Counted from the stretch's first letter, positions 18,045-28,342 are shown. The stretch: DNA of 64,000 bases from Cloacibacterium normanense (GCF_002943105.1 NZ_PTPZ01000001.1:1-64000), one strand, 5' to 3'. The notes: generated by a model from the sequence alone, not told the origin. Made by a program: numbers and translations.

Positions 18045-18214
18045 TCTTTTGTTTCTTTTGACTTTGTCGAATCTTCGATTTGCGTAAGAATCTTTACATA
18101 GATTTTCTGAATATTGAAATGTAGATTCCTTCGGAATGACAAAAAAACCGTTGAATTTTTTATTTTAAAGTAAATCTTTTGTTTCTTTTGACTTTGTCGA
18201 ATCTTCAATTTGCG
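18045..18214. repeat. 40-bp direct repeat, two copies
   Basis: A 40-bp word beginning TCTTTTGTTTCTTTTGAC occurs at 18045-18084 and 18175-18214 with one mismatch. It lies in the gene-free gap before the DPP-IV-like stop. A related word (cttttgtctcttttgcggtt) appears near 52.97 and 53.10 kb. Confidence 0.65.
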
Positions 18215-18221
18215 GTTAAAA

Positions 18222-20360
18222 CTATTTCAAATACAAGTCAAAATAATCCGTAACCTTTTGCATTAAATGTACTCTGTCTTTGCCTGAAACATTGTGAGGA
18301 TGCCCAGGATAAACGAAATAATCTAACTGAACGCCTTTGTCAACTGCAGATTTCAGGAATTTTACAGAATGTTGCCAAACCACTACATCATCTTGCGCAC
18401 CATGAATCATGAGTAATTTTCCTTTCAAGTTTTGAACTTTGTCTAAAAGATTAGCTTTTGCGTAACCTTCAGGATTTTCTTTTGGCGTGTCCATGTAACG
18501 TTCTGTGTACATAATTTCATACATGTTCCAGTCGATTACAGGTCCACCTGCAACTCCCGCCTTGAAAACTTCAGGATATTTTAGCATAAAACTTGTGGTC
18601 ATAAATCCACCAAAACTCCAGCCGTGAATTCCCATTTTTTCAGTATTTACAAAAGGCAAAGATTTTAAATATTCTACACCTTTTAATTGGTCTTTCATTT
18701 CAGTTTCACCTAAATTTCTGAAAACCGCTTGTTCAAACTGTGTTCCTCTGTTAGAAGAACCTCTTCCGTCCATCGTGAAGACAATGTAACCACGTTGCGC
18801 CATGTATTCATACCAAAGATTTCCAGAAGCTGGGAAGTTATTGGTAACCAACTGTAAATGAGGTCCATTGTATAAATAGACAATTACAGGATATTTTTTA
18901 GTTTTATCAAAATCAGTCGGCAAAATCAGTTTTCCATACAATGGAGTTCCGTCGTCTGCTTTCAGTGTGATATTCTGAATTTCAGGTCTTTGGAAGTTTT
19001 TCAGTGGGTTTTCTGCGGTTAAAATATTTTTGGTTTGAAGCGTTTGCGTATTGATAATATTTGCCATTCTTGGCGTAGAAGCATTGGCAAAAACATCATG
19101 TAAGTGTGTTCCGTCTTTGCTCAAAATTCCATTGTGAACACCAGCGTCTTTGTCTAATCTGGTGATTTTACTTGTTTGCCAATTTACTTTGTACAAATGT
19201 TTTTCAAGTGGCGTTTCTTTAGTTGAAGAAAAATAAATTTCTTTTTTCTTTTCGTTAAAACCTAGAATTTCGTTCACCAACCAATCTCCTTTGGTAATTT
19301 GTTTTACCAAACCTTTGTCTGTGTTGTACCAAAACAAATGATTGTAACCCGTTCTTTGACTTTGCCAAATAAAATCTTTATTAGAACCAGGTAAAAAGGT
19401 CAATTCATGTTGAGGTTCTACATATTTTTCATCTTTTTCTTCGAAGAGCGTTTTAACTAAATTTCCTGTTTCGGCATCATATTGATTCAGTTTCATGTGG
19501 TTTTGAGCTCTATTAAGAACCGCCACGAAAATAGATTTAGAATCAGGGCTCCAAGTTACGCTGGTTAAATATTGCTCTTTGTCGCCTTCGATGTTTAAGA
19601 ATTTTTTGGTTTGAGTTTTTACATCAAAAACACCGATGGAAACTTCGTGAGATTTATTTCCAGCCATCGGATATTTGATATTATGGTTTTCTGCAGGAGT
19701 TACGCTCCAATCGATGATAGGGTAGTCAGTAACCATGCTTTGATCCATTCTGTAAAATGCAATTTTTTGAAAATTTGGTGCGGCAAAAATACCTCCATCG
19801 ATTCCAAATTCATTTCGGTGAACCGATTGTCCGTTGATGATATTTTCGTTTTGGTCATCTGTAATTTTCAATGTTTTTCCATTGATGTTTGCAAAAAGAT
19901 TATTTTTGATGGTGTAAATAATCGTTTGATTATCAGGAAGAAGCTGAGCGTTTTCTGCATCTTCAGGAATAGAAGCAAATTCTGTTTTTTGCCAAGAATT
20001 CCCCGTTTTTTGAAGCCAAAAATATTTTCCCTTTTGAGAAAAATAGGCTTTAGAATTGTTCAAAAATTTCAGTGGAGAAAGTGCTTTTAGTTTTTGGTCA
20101 GCACTAAAATTTTGATTTACTTGATACAAAGAAACCAAAGTATCCGTCTTGTTGGTCGCAATATCTGTGATGAGATAAGCGTTTTTAACCATTTGAAGAT
20201 AAGATTTGCCATCATTGCTGAAAGAAAAATCTCTGATGTTTTTCACGGCAAGATTGGTTCTAAGTCCTAAAACGGCGTCGTTCATGGTAAATTGCTGCGT
20301 TTGCGAAAAACCACAAACCGAAGCCAAAACCAATGTTCCTAATATTTTTTTAAAGTTCAT
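18222..20360 (-). CDS. S9 family peptidase (dipeptidyl-peptidase IV-like)
   Basis: This 712-residue exported serine peptidase has a signal peptide of about 20 residues. An eight-bladed propeller region of the DPP-IV N-terminal family (about 80-440) comes next. The alpha/beta hydrolase domain follows (about 480-712). The catalytic serine is in GWSFGGF, the aspartate in HGAQDDVV and the histidine in GHPHNVSG. Such enzymes cut dipeptides, commonly X-Pro, from peptides in the periplasm and feed amino-acid use. The double-Glu motif expected in the propeller appears as MYEIMYTERYM in the hydrolase part instead, so exact specificity is unsure. Confidence 0.9.
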   Translation of the reverse strand: MNFKKILGTLVLASVCGFSQTQQFTMNDAVLGLRTNLAVKNIRDFSFSNDGKSYLQMVKNAYLITDIATNKTDTLVSLYQVNQNFSADQKLKALSPLKFLNNSKAYFSQKGKYFWLQKTGNSWQKTEFASIPEDAENAQLLPDNQTIIYTIKNNLFANINGKTLKITDDQNENIINGQSVHRNEFGIDGGIFAAPNFQKIAFYRMDQSMVTDYPIIDWSVTPAENHNIKYPMAGNKSHEVSIGVFDVKTQTKKFLNIEGDKEQYLTSVTWSPDSKSIFVAVLNRAQNHMKLNQYDAETGNLVKTLFEEKDEKYVEPQHELTFLPGSNKDFIWQSQRTGYNHLFWYNTDKGLVKQITKGDWLVNEILGFNEKKKEIYFSSTKETPLEKHLYKVNWQTSKITRLDKDAGVHNGILSKDGTHLHDVFANASTPRMANIINTQTLQTKNILTAENPLKNFQRPEIQNITLKADDGTPLYGKLILPTDFDKTKKYPVIVYLYNGPHLQLVTNNFPASGNLWYEYMAQRGYIVFTMDGRGSSNRGTQFEQAVFRNLGETEMKDQLKGVEYLKSLPFVNTEKMGIHGWSFGGFMTTSFMLKYPEVFKAGVAGGPVIDWNMYEIMYTERYMDTPKENPEGYAKANLLDKVQNLKGKLLMIHGAQDDVVVWQHSVKFLKSAVDKGVQLDYFVYPGHPHNVSGKDRVHLMQKVTDYFDLYLK

Positions 20361-20417
20361 AAATGTTGAAAAATTTTGAAGGTAAATGTATGTTAATTCA
20401 TTAATTTCTGAAGAATT

Positions 20418-21101
20418 TTATAAATGTTCTTTGTATAAAATCGTGAGATTATCTTTTTCTGATTTTTTGTTCCATTGATATTGATGCGTCCAATACGCAA
20501 TTTTAGTGGATAAAATTCCTAATCCGGCTCCAAAAATCACGTCGCTCCAATAATGTTTGTCGTGAGCAATTCTCAAAACGCCCACTCCAGTTGCTACAGA
20601 ATAAGCAACATACGGAACCCAACGATAATTTTCGCCATATTCCATAGAAAGCATTGTAGCTCCAGCAAAAACATTCGCAGTATGACCACTCGGAAAACCA
20701 AATTCATTGCTTCCGTCTGGACGAGGTTTTTTAATGGCTTTTTTAAAAAGATAAGTGCTTCCAAAAACAATAATTTCAGATTTTGCCAAAATAGCAGTTC
20801 TGTTCCAGAAGTCGGTTTTAGGTTTCATTCCTGCCCATTCAAAAGCGTAAAGTGAAACGTGAGGTGCAAATTGAAGGTAATCTTCGGGATAACCTCCGAA
20901 AGCCAAGAAATTTTTGTTTTCTGTAACGCTGAAATCTCTATTTTCTGTAGATAAAACGATGCTTCCTGCCGTCATTAAAGTAGCTGGAATAATGAGTTTT
21001 TTGGTTTCAAATTTTTGTTGTTCTGAGAAAATTAAACTGTCTTTCTTTTGCGAAAAAAGAAGATTTGTGGCTAATATGAAAAGGAAAATAACTTGTTTCA
21101 T
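20418..21101 (-). CDS. PAP2 family phosphatase
   Basis: The 227-residue membrane-associated phosphatase has the three PAP2 signatures: KKAIKKPRPDG, FPSGHT and RIAHDKHYWSDVIFGAGLG. They hold the conserved Lys/Arg, His and Asp residues for phosphate transfer. An N-terminal signal segment and several hydrophobic stretches place it in the envelope. Substrates in this family are lipid phosphates such as undecaprenyl pyrophosphate or phosphatidate, and cannot be told here. It lies between the S9 peptidase and ppk on the same strand with gaps of about 57 and 94 bp. Confidence 0.88.
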   Translation of the reverse strand: MKQVIFLFILATNLLFSQKKDSLIFSEQQKFETKKLIIPATLMTAGSIVLSTENRDFSVTENKNFLAFGGYPEDYLQFAPHVSLYAFEWAGMKPKTDFWNRTAILAKSEIIVFGSTYLFKKAIKKPRPDGSNEFGFPSGHTANVFAGATMLSMEYGENYRWVPYVAYSVATGVGVLRIAHDKHYWSDVIFGAGLGILSTKIAYWTHQYQWNKKSEKDNLTILYKEHL

Positions 21102-21195
21102 TTTTCTGTCGTTCCTACGGAACTTTTTTAAAATACTTTATAAATTTTTCTACAAACGTATCGTTCTTACGGAACTCATCTTCTGACTTCATACA

Positions 21196-23265
21196 TTATA
21201 CTTCTACCTTTTTCTTTTCCAAAAATTTATACGTTTCTATTTGACTGCGGAAAGGTTTTTTGTTGTTTTTGACATATTTATTGGTCAAATCTTCATCTAG
21301 AAATCTGGCTTTTACATTGCCTTTCAATTGAAGTTCCAATAAATCTTTCAGTTCTTTTTTGAGATTTTTTTGATTCACTTTTACAGCAGCTTCTATTCTG
21401 TAATCTAGGTTTCGCGTCATCCAATCCGCTGAAGAAAGATAAACATCTTCAATGCCTTTATTGTAAAAATACATCACCCTAGAATGTTCCAAATACTCAT
21501 CTACAATACTGATAGCATGAATTTTTTTCTTGAACGTTTTCTGTTCTACAGCACAGAAAATTCCGCGAACAATCATTTTAATTTCCACGCCAGCTTCCGC
21601 TGCTTCATAAAGTTTTTTAATTAAACCTTTATCAGAAAGTGAGTTTACTTTTATTATCATTTCGGCTTTTCTGCCTGCTTTTGCTTCTTCTATTTCTTTG
21701 TCGATATGCCAAACAATTTTTTCTCTCATAAAATGTGGACAAACCAATAAATGATTACAAGATTTCAATGCTAAAACGGGATCTATTTTGGGTTTTCTGA
21801 ACACATTGAAAACTTTATTAATGTCTGCCATAATTGCTCTGTTAGAAGTCATGAGCAAATGGTCTACATAGATTTTAGCTGTTTTTTCGTTGAGGTTTCC
21901 AGTGCTTACAAATCCATATTGAATGGTCTTATTGTTCACTCTTTTTTTGATGACACAGAGTTTTGCATGCACTTTTTTATTCGGTAATCCCACTAGAACT
22001 TTTACACCTTCTTCTTCTAACCTTTCTTTCCATTCTAGGTTATTTTCTTCATCAAATCTTGCGCGTAATTCTAGCATTACGGTGACTTCTTTTCCGTTTC
22101 TCACGGCATTAATCAATGCGTTTACAATTTTAGAATTGCTGGCTAATCTGTAAGCCGTGATTTGAATAGACTTTACATCAGGATCCATTGCAGCTTCTCT
22201 CAGCAAGTCAATAACTGGTGTAAAAGTGTGATAAGGAAAGGTAAGAAGCACATCTTTTTTTACGATAACATCTGTAATTCTGCCTTCATGGTCAAATTCT
22301 GGATGCGTAAAAGAACTTCTCTCTATTGGTTTTTCATAATTTTTAAAAACATCAGGAAAATCCATAAAATGTCTGAAATTATGAATTTTTTGCCCTGGAA
22401 TAATGCTGTCTCTTTTGGTAAGATTGAGTTTTTTGATGAGAAATTCCACCAAAGATTTATCCATGTCTTTGTCAAAAACAAAACGGGTAGGTTTTCCTTT
22501 TCTTCTAGATTTAATTCCTTTTTCAATTTTTTCTACAAAGCTGGTTCTGATGTCATTATCGAGGTCAAATTCTGCATCTTTGGTCACCTTAAAAGAATTT
22601 GCTTTGAAATCATCATATCCGAAATAGGAGAAAATGTGTGGTAAATTGAAAGCGATGACGTCTTCTAGAAGCATTATGTCAGTTTCCTCAGGATTTTCGG
22701 TTGGTAAAATGACAAATCTTCCATTGGCTTTTGCTGGCACTTCTATAATCGCGAATTTTGTACCAAATTTCCAATCTTTTCTGCGCATTGCAATGCCTAG
22801 ATAAAGGCTTTTTTCTCGCAAATAGGGCAGTTGAACATGGTCATGAAGCAGAATAGGAATGACGTTGCTTTCTACTTCTTCGTCAAAATATTTTTTTACA
22901 AATTCCTTTTGTTTTTCGGTGAGTTTTTTAGGAGTTTTAATGAAAACTTTTTGCTCTGCCATTTCTTCTTGGATTTTGTCCCAAGTTTTTTCAAAATCTT
23001 CCTGTTGTTTGATGACAATTTTATTGATTTTGTCCAGAATTCTTTGAGGTTTGTCAAAAAACGTCTCTACTGCAAGTTTATCTTTCAGTTCTAGTGCTCG
23101 TTTTAGTCCTGCAACTCGCACTCGGAAAAATTCATCTAAATTATTAGAAAAAATCCCTAAAAATCTAATTCTCAGGTGTAATGGAACGGTTTCGTCCATC
23201 GCTTCTTGCAAAACTCTTGCATTAAAACCTAACCAGGTAATGTCTCTAGGATTGAATTGTGGCAT
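21196..23265 (-). CDS. ppk1: Polyphosphate kinase 1
   Basis: This 689-residue enzyme reversibly transfers the gamma phosphate of ATP to long-chain polyphosphate. The N-terminal helical domain (ITWLGFNARVLQEAMDE), the head domain and two PLD-like C-terminal domains are all present. The phosphohistidine candidate is in NKKVHAKLCVI, the second histidine in YLEHSRVMYF, and the arginines are in ITAYRLASNSK and LSSADWMTRNLDYR. The length is usual. A TATATTTG -7 box lies 20 bp before the ATG. It is divergent from dnaK. Confidence 0.95.
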   Translation of the reverse strand: MPQFNPRDITWLGFNARVLQEAMDETVPLHLRIRFLGIFSNNLDEFFRVRVAGLKRALELKDKLAVETFFDKPQRILDKINKIVIKQQEDFEKTWDKIQEEMAEQKVFIKTPKKLTEKQKEFVKKYFDEEVESNVIPILLHDHVQLPYLREKSLYLGIAMRRKDWKFGTKFAIIEVPAKANGRFVILPTENPEETDIMLLEDVIAFNLPHIFSYFGYDDFKANSFKVTKDAEFDLDNDIRTSFVEKIEKGIKSRRKGKPTRFVFDKDMDKSLVEFLIKKLNLTKRDSIIPGQKIHNFRHFMDFPDVFKNYEKPIERSSFTHPEFDHEGRITDVIVKKDVLLTFPYHTFTPVIDLLREAAMDPDVKSIQITAYRLASNSKIVNALINAVRNGKEVTVMLELRARFDEENNLEWKERLEEEGVKVLVGLPNKKVHAKLCVIKKRVNNKTIQYGFVSTGNLNEKTAKIYVDHLLMTSNRAIMADINKVFNVFRKPKIDPVLALKSCNHLLVCPHFMREKIVWHIDKEIEEAKAGRKAEMIIKVNSLSDKGLIKKLYEAAEAGVEIKMIVRGIFCAVEQKTFKKKIHAISIVDEYLEHSRVMYFYNKGIEDVYLSSADWMTRNLDYRIEAAVKVNQKNLKKELKDLLELQLKGNVKARFLDEDLTNKYVKNNKKPFRSQIETYKFLEKKKVEV

Positions 23266-23284
23266 ATCTGTAAAAAGTTTTAGC

Positions 23285-23292
23285 CAAATATA
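23285..23292 (-). promoter_or_regulatory. -7 box of ppk1
   Basis: The minus strand reads TATATTTG, 19 bp before the ppk1 start. Confidence 0.45.
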
Positions 23293-23440
23293 ATGATAAA
23301 CATGTGAATAGAGAAGTGAAATGGAGAATTTAAAAGATGACAGTTTTTAAGAAAATGTCAATTTGTCACAATTTTCTCAATGGTATAAAATTGGAGAAAT
23401 CCAAGTCAAATTAGTTAAGTAAAAATAAAATATAAATATT

Positions 23441-25339
23441 ATGAGCAAAATTATCGGAATTGATTTAGGTACGACCAACTCTTGCGTTGCGGTAATGGAA
23501 GGTAAAGATCCTGTAGTTATCCCAAATGCAGAAGGTAAAAGAACCACACCATCTATTGTAGCATTTACAGAAGATGGCGAAAGAAAAGTAGGTGATCCTG
23601 CAAAAAGACAAGCAGTAACGAATCCTACTAAAACTGTTTATTCTATCAAGAGATTCATCGGAACACAGTTTACTAAAGATAAAGAAGAAATTTCTAGAGT
23701 TCCTTATGCTGTAGTAGCTGGACCAAATGATACTGTAAAAGTAAAAATAGACGATAGAGAATATACAGCACAAGAAATTTCTGCAATGATTCTTCAAAAA
23801 ATGAAGAAAACGGCTGAAGATTTCCTTGGTCAAGAAGTAACCAGAGCAGTAATTACGGTTCCTGCTTACTTTAACGATGCACAGAGACAAGCTACCAAAG
23901 AAGCTGGTGAAATCGCTGGTCTTAAAGTAGAAAGAATTATCAACGAACCTACTGCTGCAGCTTTAGCTTACGGTTTAGATAAAGTAGGTAAAAAAGACCT
24001 AAATGTAGTTGTTTTCGACTGTGGAGGTGGTACTCATGACGTTTCTGTACTAGAAATGTACGAAGTAGATGGAAACGCATCTTTCGAAGTAAAAGCTACT
24101 GATGGTGATACTCACCTTGGTGGTGACGACTTTGATAACGTAATCATCGACTGGATGGCAGATGAATTCAAATCTGAAGAAGGAGTAGATCTTAAATCTG
24201 ATGCAATTGCACTTCAACGTTTAAAAGAAGCTGCTGAAAAAGCAAAAATTGAATTGTCTTCTTCTACTCAAACTGAAATCAACTTACCATATATCACCGC
24301 TACTGCAACTGGTCCTAAACACTTAGTGAAAACATTGACCAGAGCTAAATTTGAGCAATTGGCACATGATTTAATTCAAAGAACCATCGAACCATGTAAA
24401 ACTGCTCTTAGAAATGCTGGAATGAGCACTTCTGATATTGACGAAATCATCTTAGTAGGTGGTTCTACCAGAATTCCTGCAATACAAGAAGCGGTAGAAA
24501 AATTCTTTGGAAAAGCACCTTCTAAAGGGGTGAATCCAGATGAAGTAGTAGCAATTGGTGCTGCAATTCAAGGGGGAGTTTTAACAGGTGATGTAAAAGA
24601 CGTTCTTTTATTAGACGTAACTCCGCTTTCTTTAGGTATCGAAACTATGGGTTCAGTTTTCACTAAATTAATTGAAGCGAACACTACCATTCCTACTAAA
24701 AAATCTGAAGTTTTCTCTACAGCAAGTGATAATCAGCCTGCGGTAACCATCAGAGTAGGACAAGGAGAAAGACCAATGTTTAATGACAACAAAGAAATCG
24801 GTAGATTTGATTTAGTAGATATTCCACCTGCACCAAGAGGAGTTCCACAAATTGAGGTAACTTTTGACATTGATGCAAACGGTATTCTACATGTTTCTGC
24901 TAAAGATAAAGGAACTGGTAAAGAGCAATCTATCAAAATCCAAGCATCTTCTGGACTTTCTGATGCAGAAATCGAAAGAATGAAAAAAGAAGCAGAAGAA
25001 AATGCAGCAGCAGATGCGAAGAGAAAAGAAGATGTAGAAACCATCAATAAAGCTGATGGAATGATTTTCCAAACAGAAAAACAATTGAAAGAATTTGGAG
25101 AAAAATTATCTGCAGATAAGAAATCAGCAATTGAAGCAGCTCACACAGAATTGAAAGCTGCTTACGAAACCAAAGATGCAGATGCGATTAAACCTAAGTT
25201 AGAAGCATTAGACGCAGCTTGGATGGCAGCTTCAGAAGAATTGTACAAAGCAACTCAAGAAGCACAACCGCAACCTGAACAAGCACAAGGTAACGCTGGC
25301 GAAAATGTACAAGATGCAGATTTCGAAGAAGTCAAGTAA
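23441..25339 (+). CDS. dnaK: Chaperone DnaK (Hsp70)
   Basis: This 632-residue chaperone has an N-terminal ATPase domain (about 1-380) with the phosphate loop [12 protein letters not shown], the switch [15 protein letters not shown] and [11 protein letters not shown]. The substrate-binding domain carries [13 protein letters not shown]. The helical lid ends in a Gln/Glu/Pro-rich tail and DADFEEVK. It folds proteins together with DnaJ and GrpE, which are not in the window. The second phosphate loop reads DCGGGTH instead of the enterobacterial DLGGGTF, which I believe is a lineage trait. It is monocistronic and ends in a strong hairpin at the edge of the mobile element. Confidence 0.98.
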   Translation: MSKIIGIDLGTTNSCVAVMEGKDPVVIPNAEGKRTTPSIVAFTEDGERKVGDPAKRQAVTNPTKTVYSIKRFIGTQFTKDKEEISRVPYAVVAGPNDTVKVKIDDREYTAQEISAMILQKMKKTAEDFLGQEVTRAVITVPAYFNDAQRQATKEAGEIAGLKVERIINEPTAAALAYGLDKVGKKDLNVVVFDCGGGTHDVSVLEMYEVDGNASFEVKATDGDTHLGGDDFDNVIIDWMADEFKSEEGVDLKSDAIALQRLKEAAEKAKIELSSSTQTEINLPYITATATGPKHLVKTLTRAKFEQLAHDLIQRTIEPCKTALRNAGMSTSDIDEIILVGGSTRIPAIQEAVEKFFGKAPSKGVNPDEVVAIGAAIQGGVLTGDVKDVLLLDVTPLSLGIETMGSVFTKLIEANTTIPTKKSEVFSTASDNQPAVTIRVGQGERPMFNDNKEIGRFDLVDIPPAPRGVPQIEVTFDIDANGILHVSAKDKGTGKEQSIKIQASSGLSDAEIERMKKEAEENAAADAKRKEDVETINKADGMIFQTEKQLKEFGEKLSADKKSAIEAAHTELKAAYETKDADAIKPKLEALDAAWMAASEELYKATQEAQPQPEQAQGNAGENVQDADFEEVK

Positions 25340-25372
25340 GGACTGATAAAAATCAATTAAAATAAATGAGTA

Positions 25373-25408
25373 AATCGCTGTAAATGTAATATTTACGGCG
25401 ATTTTTTA
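25373..25408 (+). terminator. dnaK terminator
   Basis: AATCGCTGTAAAT and ATTTACGGCGATT form a 13-bp stem (one G-T pair) with loop GTAAT, followed by a T run. Confidence 0.85.
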
Positions 25409-25460
25409 TTTTTAACAATTTTTGAAAAATGCTTGTTTTTAATCGTTTTTTGTCATATTT

Positions 25461-25478
25461 TCGTACCATATTTGTACC
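25461..25478. other. Candidate left attachment site
   Basis: TCGTACCATATTTGTACC resembles CTGTACCTTATTTGTACC at 51484-51501 (15 of 18 positions, with 14 of the last 15 bp). It lies 91 bp before the excisionase-like gene. The gap from the dnaK stop to 25568 has no other gene. Confidence 0.4.
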
Positions 25479-25568
25479 GCGCGTTATTTGGATGTAATGT
25501 GCGCCTTATGCGCTAAAATAATTAAAAAATACATAAAAAAGTGACAATGTACCCGATGTTATTTCAGA

Positions 25569-26135
25569 ATGGGATTTAGTAAATTAAAAATACCAAGAGT
25601 ATGTGAGCAGTGCTCTAAACCCTTTGAAGCAAAGACAGTTACGACACGTTTTTGCGGTGTTTCTTGTGCAAATAAATCAGGAAAGGAACGCAAGAAATTA
25701 GAAAAGCAACAAAAAGAAAAAGAAAATCTGTTACAAAAATATTCTAATAAAATTGCGGAAGTTCAAACTCGGGAATTTATCTCTGTTTCTGAAGCAACTG
25801 TAATGTTTGGAATTTCAAAAGATACCATTCATAGAATGATAAAAAAAGGATTGATTGGTGGTGCTAATCTTGGGATAAGATTAACTCGAGTAAAACGAGC
25901 AGATTTAGAGAACTTATTTTCTACAATAGAAATGCCTATTGAAAAGAAAAAAGAAGAAAAACCAAACTTTGAAATAGGAAATTGCTACACGATTTCAGAG
26001 ATAAGTACAAAATTCCGTGCAGATCCAAGTACTATTTATCTTGTAATTAAGAAAAACAAAATACCAACTAAAAAAGTAGGTAGTTTTGTGTATGCACCAA
26101 AAAATCTTATTGACAAAATCTTCGCAGGACAATGA
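25569..26135 (+). CDS. Excisionase-like protein with cysteine motif and two HTH_17 domains
   Basis: The 188-residue protein opens with a possible zinc ribbon (CEQC, then FCGVSC, residues about 13-37) and a basic helix. Two MerR/excisionase-type winged helix domains follow, FISVSEATVMFGISKDTIHR (about 75-120) and CYTISEISTKFRADPSTIY (about 140-188). Its stop overlaps the recombinase start by 4 bp (ATGA), so the two are translationally coupled. It probably steers or regulates the recombinase. Two such domains plus a cysteine motif in one chain is unusual for an excisionase. Confidence 0.75.
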   Translation: MGFSKLKIPRVCEQCSKPFEAKTVTTRFCGVSCANKSGKERKKLEKQQKEKENLLQKYSNKIAEVQTREFISVSEATVMFGISKDTIHRMIKKGLIGGANLGIRLTRVKRADLENLFSTIEMPIEKKKEEKPNFEIGNCYTISEISTKFRADPSTIYLVIKKNKIPTKKVGSFVYAPKNLIDKIFAGQ

Positions 26136-27388
26136 AAGAACTTTTAAAAACTAAAGTCACCGTAAGGTTAAGAAAAGCAGAAAACCGAAAAGAATGGTAC
26201 ATCTATTTGGAAAGTTATCCTGTGATGATTTCGGGAAAGAAAACTCCTCAAAGAATCCGTGAGTATCTCAACCGAAGTGTAACAACTGTAGAATTTGATA
26301 AAAAAAGACCAGCGAAAACGACTCAAAAGTCAATTTCTTATAAACCTAAAAGAGACGATAATGGAATTATTATTTGCAAAAGTGAAAACGATAGAGAAAC
26401 AATGTTTTATGCAGATTCAGTAAGGAAATTAAGACAAAGAGAATACGACAATATTGAGCTTTATAATGAGCTCGACCAAATTCAGGCAGAACAAAAAGAA
26501 AAATCACAGGTAAATTTTGTTAAATATTTCGAAGCATTAATTAAAATACGACATAAAAATAATTCAGAATCAATTAAGATAAATTGGGAAAGAGCAATTG
26601 ACTTTTTAATCTCTTATGAAGGTTCTGAAATCCCTTTTTCTAAAATTGATATTAAATTTTGTGAGAATTTTAAAACCTTTCTTTTGAATGCACCTCGCGG
26701 AGGAAATAAAAATGGGAAATTATCTCAAAATAGTGCATCAACTTATTTTTCTGTTTTTAAAGCTGCGTTGAAACAAGCTTTCATTGATGGTTATTTTACG
26801 ACAGATATTGCTGCAAAAATAAAAGGAATTCCAAGTGAAGAATCAAGAAGAGAATATTTAACAATTGATGAACTGAATACTTTAGTTGCTACTCCTTGTG
26901 AAAATGATATTCTGAAGCGTGCCGCACTTTTTTCTGCATTAACAGGTTTGCGACATTCTGATATTCAAAAACTGAAGTGGAATGAAATAAGTTTAGATAA
27001 CAATCAACCGAGAATTAATTTCACTCAAAAAAAGACAAAAAGTGTAGAATATATGCCGATTTCTCAACAGGCTTTAGAAATTTGTGGAGAACCAAAATCT
27101 CCAAATGATTTGGTTTTTGAAAATTTAACCAATCCAGCATGGATTAATCGACCATTAAAGACTTGGGTTGCAAAAGCAGGAATCAATAAAAACATCACTT
27201 TTCACTGCTTTCGTCACACTTTTGCTACTTTGCAACTTTCAAGCGGTACTGATATTTATACAGTGAGCAAAATGCTTGGTCATACGAATGTGAAGACTAC
27301 ACAAGTCTATGCAAAAGTGATTGATGAAAAGAAAAATAAAGCGGCGGAAGCGATACAATTAAAATCTTTAAAAAATCAATCTGAATGA
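26132..27388 (+). CDS. Tyrosine recombinase / integrase
   Basis: The 418-residue integrase cuts and rejoins DNA at attachment sites. It has an Arm-like N-terminus, a SAM-like core-binding domain (about 125-220) and a catalytic domain with R274 in TGLRHSD, H358-x-x-R361 in HCFRHTF, LGHTNVKTTQ and the nucleophile Y393. The layout is that of Bacteroidota phage/ICE integrases. It is coupled by 4-bp overlaps to genes on both sides. Its place at the left end of the island agrees with the repeat at 25461. Confidence 0.93.
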   Translation: MKELLKTKVTVRLRKAENRKEWYIYLESYPVMISGKKTPQRIREYLNRSVTTVEFDKKRPAKTTQKSISYKPKRDDNGIIICKSENDRETMFYADSVRKLRQREYDNIELYNELDQIQAEQKEKSQVNFVKYFEALIKIRHKNNSESIKINWERAIDFLISYEGSEIPFSKIDIKFCENFKTFLLNAPRGGNKNGKLSQNSASTYFSVFKAALKQAFIDGYFTTDIAAKIKGIPSEESRREYLTIDELNTLVATPCENDILKRAALFSALTGLRHSDIQKLKWNEISLDNNQPRINFTQKKTKSVEYMPISQQALEICGEPKSPNDLVFENLTNPAWINRPLKTWVAKAGINKNITFHCFRHTFATLQLSSGTDIYTVSKMLGHTNVKTTQVYAKVIDEKKNKAAEAIQLKSLKNQSE

Positions 27389-28209
27389 AAATAAAGTACT
27401 TTGAATATATCGCTATTTGTTTGTCAGTTTTTCTAGCTTGCATATTCATAGGTAATGCTGCTAGAGAATATTCTATTAGAAATGGAGCAGATGAATTTAC
27501 AATTAATTTGTTTTTCTGGGGTGGTATTGGTTTGGGTGTATTAATATTCGTATTTGTAATTTTATTTCTTGATCCAATAGTAAATTGGATAGTAAAACGT
27601 TTTTTAAACAATTCAAAATCCAAATTAGTTGAAGAACAAGAAGACGATTCAAAGAATATCCAAATAGTTAATTCTACGGAGAATTTTGAATTGAATGAAA
27701 AACACATGCAAAGTTTCCCAAATATTATCGAAGAAGAACCAGCTTTTGAAGTTGAAAAAAAAATATCCGAAACAATATTGGAAAATGAAGAACCTATTGA
27801 AATATCTGATATTGAAAAAATAAGAATTAAGGCAAAATCTGAAAGTGAAAAAATCGTACAGGAAAAGCTGGGTTTTATTGTTCAATACACTAAAGAAAAA
27901 TTTGCACCATACTCTTCGGATGAAGAAATCAATAGATTTAACATTTATTTAATAGAATTTTTGAAAGATAGTAAGATTGATACTATTACTCCAATAAGAG
28001 TGAATACTCTTAAAACGATTGATCTAATGCATTTCGGATGGAATGTGTGGCATCATTATAGAGGAAACAATCAGAGAAAAGATGTCGCTAAATTTTTGAA
28101 AATTGTTTTTTCTGAAAGTTTTAAAGAAATGGAAGAATCAACAATAGAAAAATTACTTTCTTCGAGAAAAGAGGAAGGATTAATAAAAATTGAAGATAAC
28201 CTCCTTTAG
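27385..28209 (+). CDS. Membrane protein of unknown function coupled to the integrase
   Basis: The 274-residue protein has two N-terminal membrane helices (about 7-25 and 43-66), then a long acidic, Glu/Lys-rich linker and a soluble domain (about 150-274) with the aromatic segment HFGWNVWHHYRG. The ATG overlaps the integrase stop by 4 bp, so it is part of the integration operon. I do not recognise the family. An anchor for element proteins at the membrane is possible, but this is a guess. Confidence 0.7.
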   Translation: MKIKYFEYIAICLSVFLACIFIGNAAREYSIRNGADEFTINLFFWGGIGLGVLIFVFVILFLDPIVNWIVKRFLNNSKSKLVEEQEDDSKNIQIVNSTENFELNEKHMQSFPNIIEEEPAFEVEKKISETILENEEPIEISDIEKIRIKAKSESEKIVQEKLGFIVQYTKEKFAPYSSDEEINRFNIYLIEFLKDSKIDTITPIRVNTLKTIDLMHFGWNVWHHYRGNNQRKDVAKFLKIVFSESFKEMEESTIEKLLSSRKEEGLIKIEDNLL

Positions 28210-28245
28210 TAAAGGAAAATACAATTAATATTGAGCAGAAAACCA

Positions 28246-28316
28246 TTTATGTTATTAGTATGATTTAAACATTCTTTATCATACAAAAAACATACGTATA
28301 ACATAAATTATCATTG
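28246..28316 (+). promoter_or_regulatory. Candidate operator and promoter before the second excisionase-like gene
   Basis: TTTATGTTATTAGTAT (28246-28261) and ATACGTATAACATAAA (28292-28307) form an imperfect inverted repeat (13 of 16). TATCATTG at 28309-28316 is one base from TAnnTTTG. The ATG follows at 28343. Confidence 0.35.
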
Positions 28317-28342
28317 CACCATAACAATCATAAACGATAATT

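Noticed and set aside
19611-20090. Plus-strand frame opposite the S9 peptidase
   Set aside because: Shadow of a well-conserved gene.
22162-22644. Plus-strand frame opposite ppk1
   Set aside because: Shadow of ppk1 with no homology.
23371-23400. Imperfect inverted repeat before dnaK as CIRCE-like operator
   Set aside because: Only about 8 of 10 bases pair and it does not match the CIRCE consensus.
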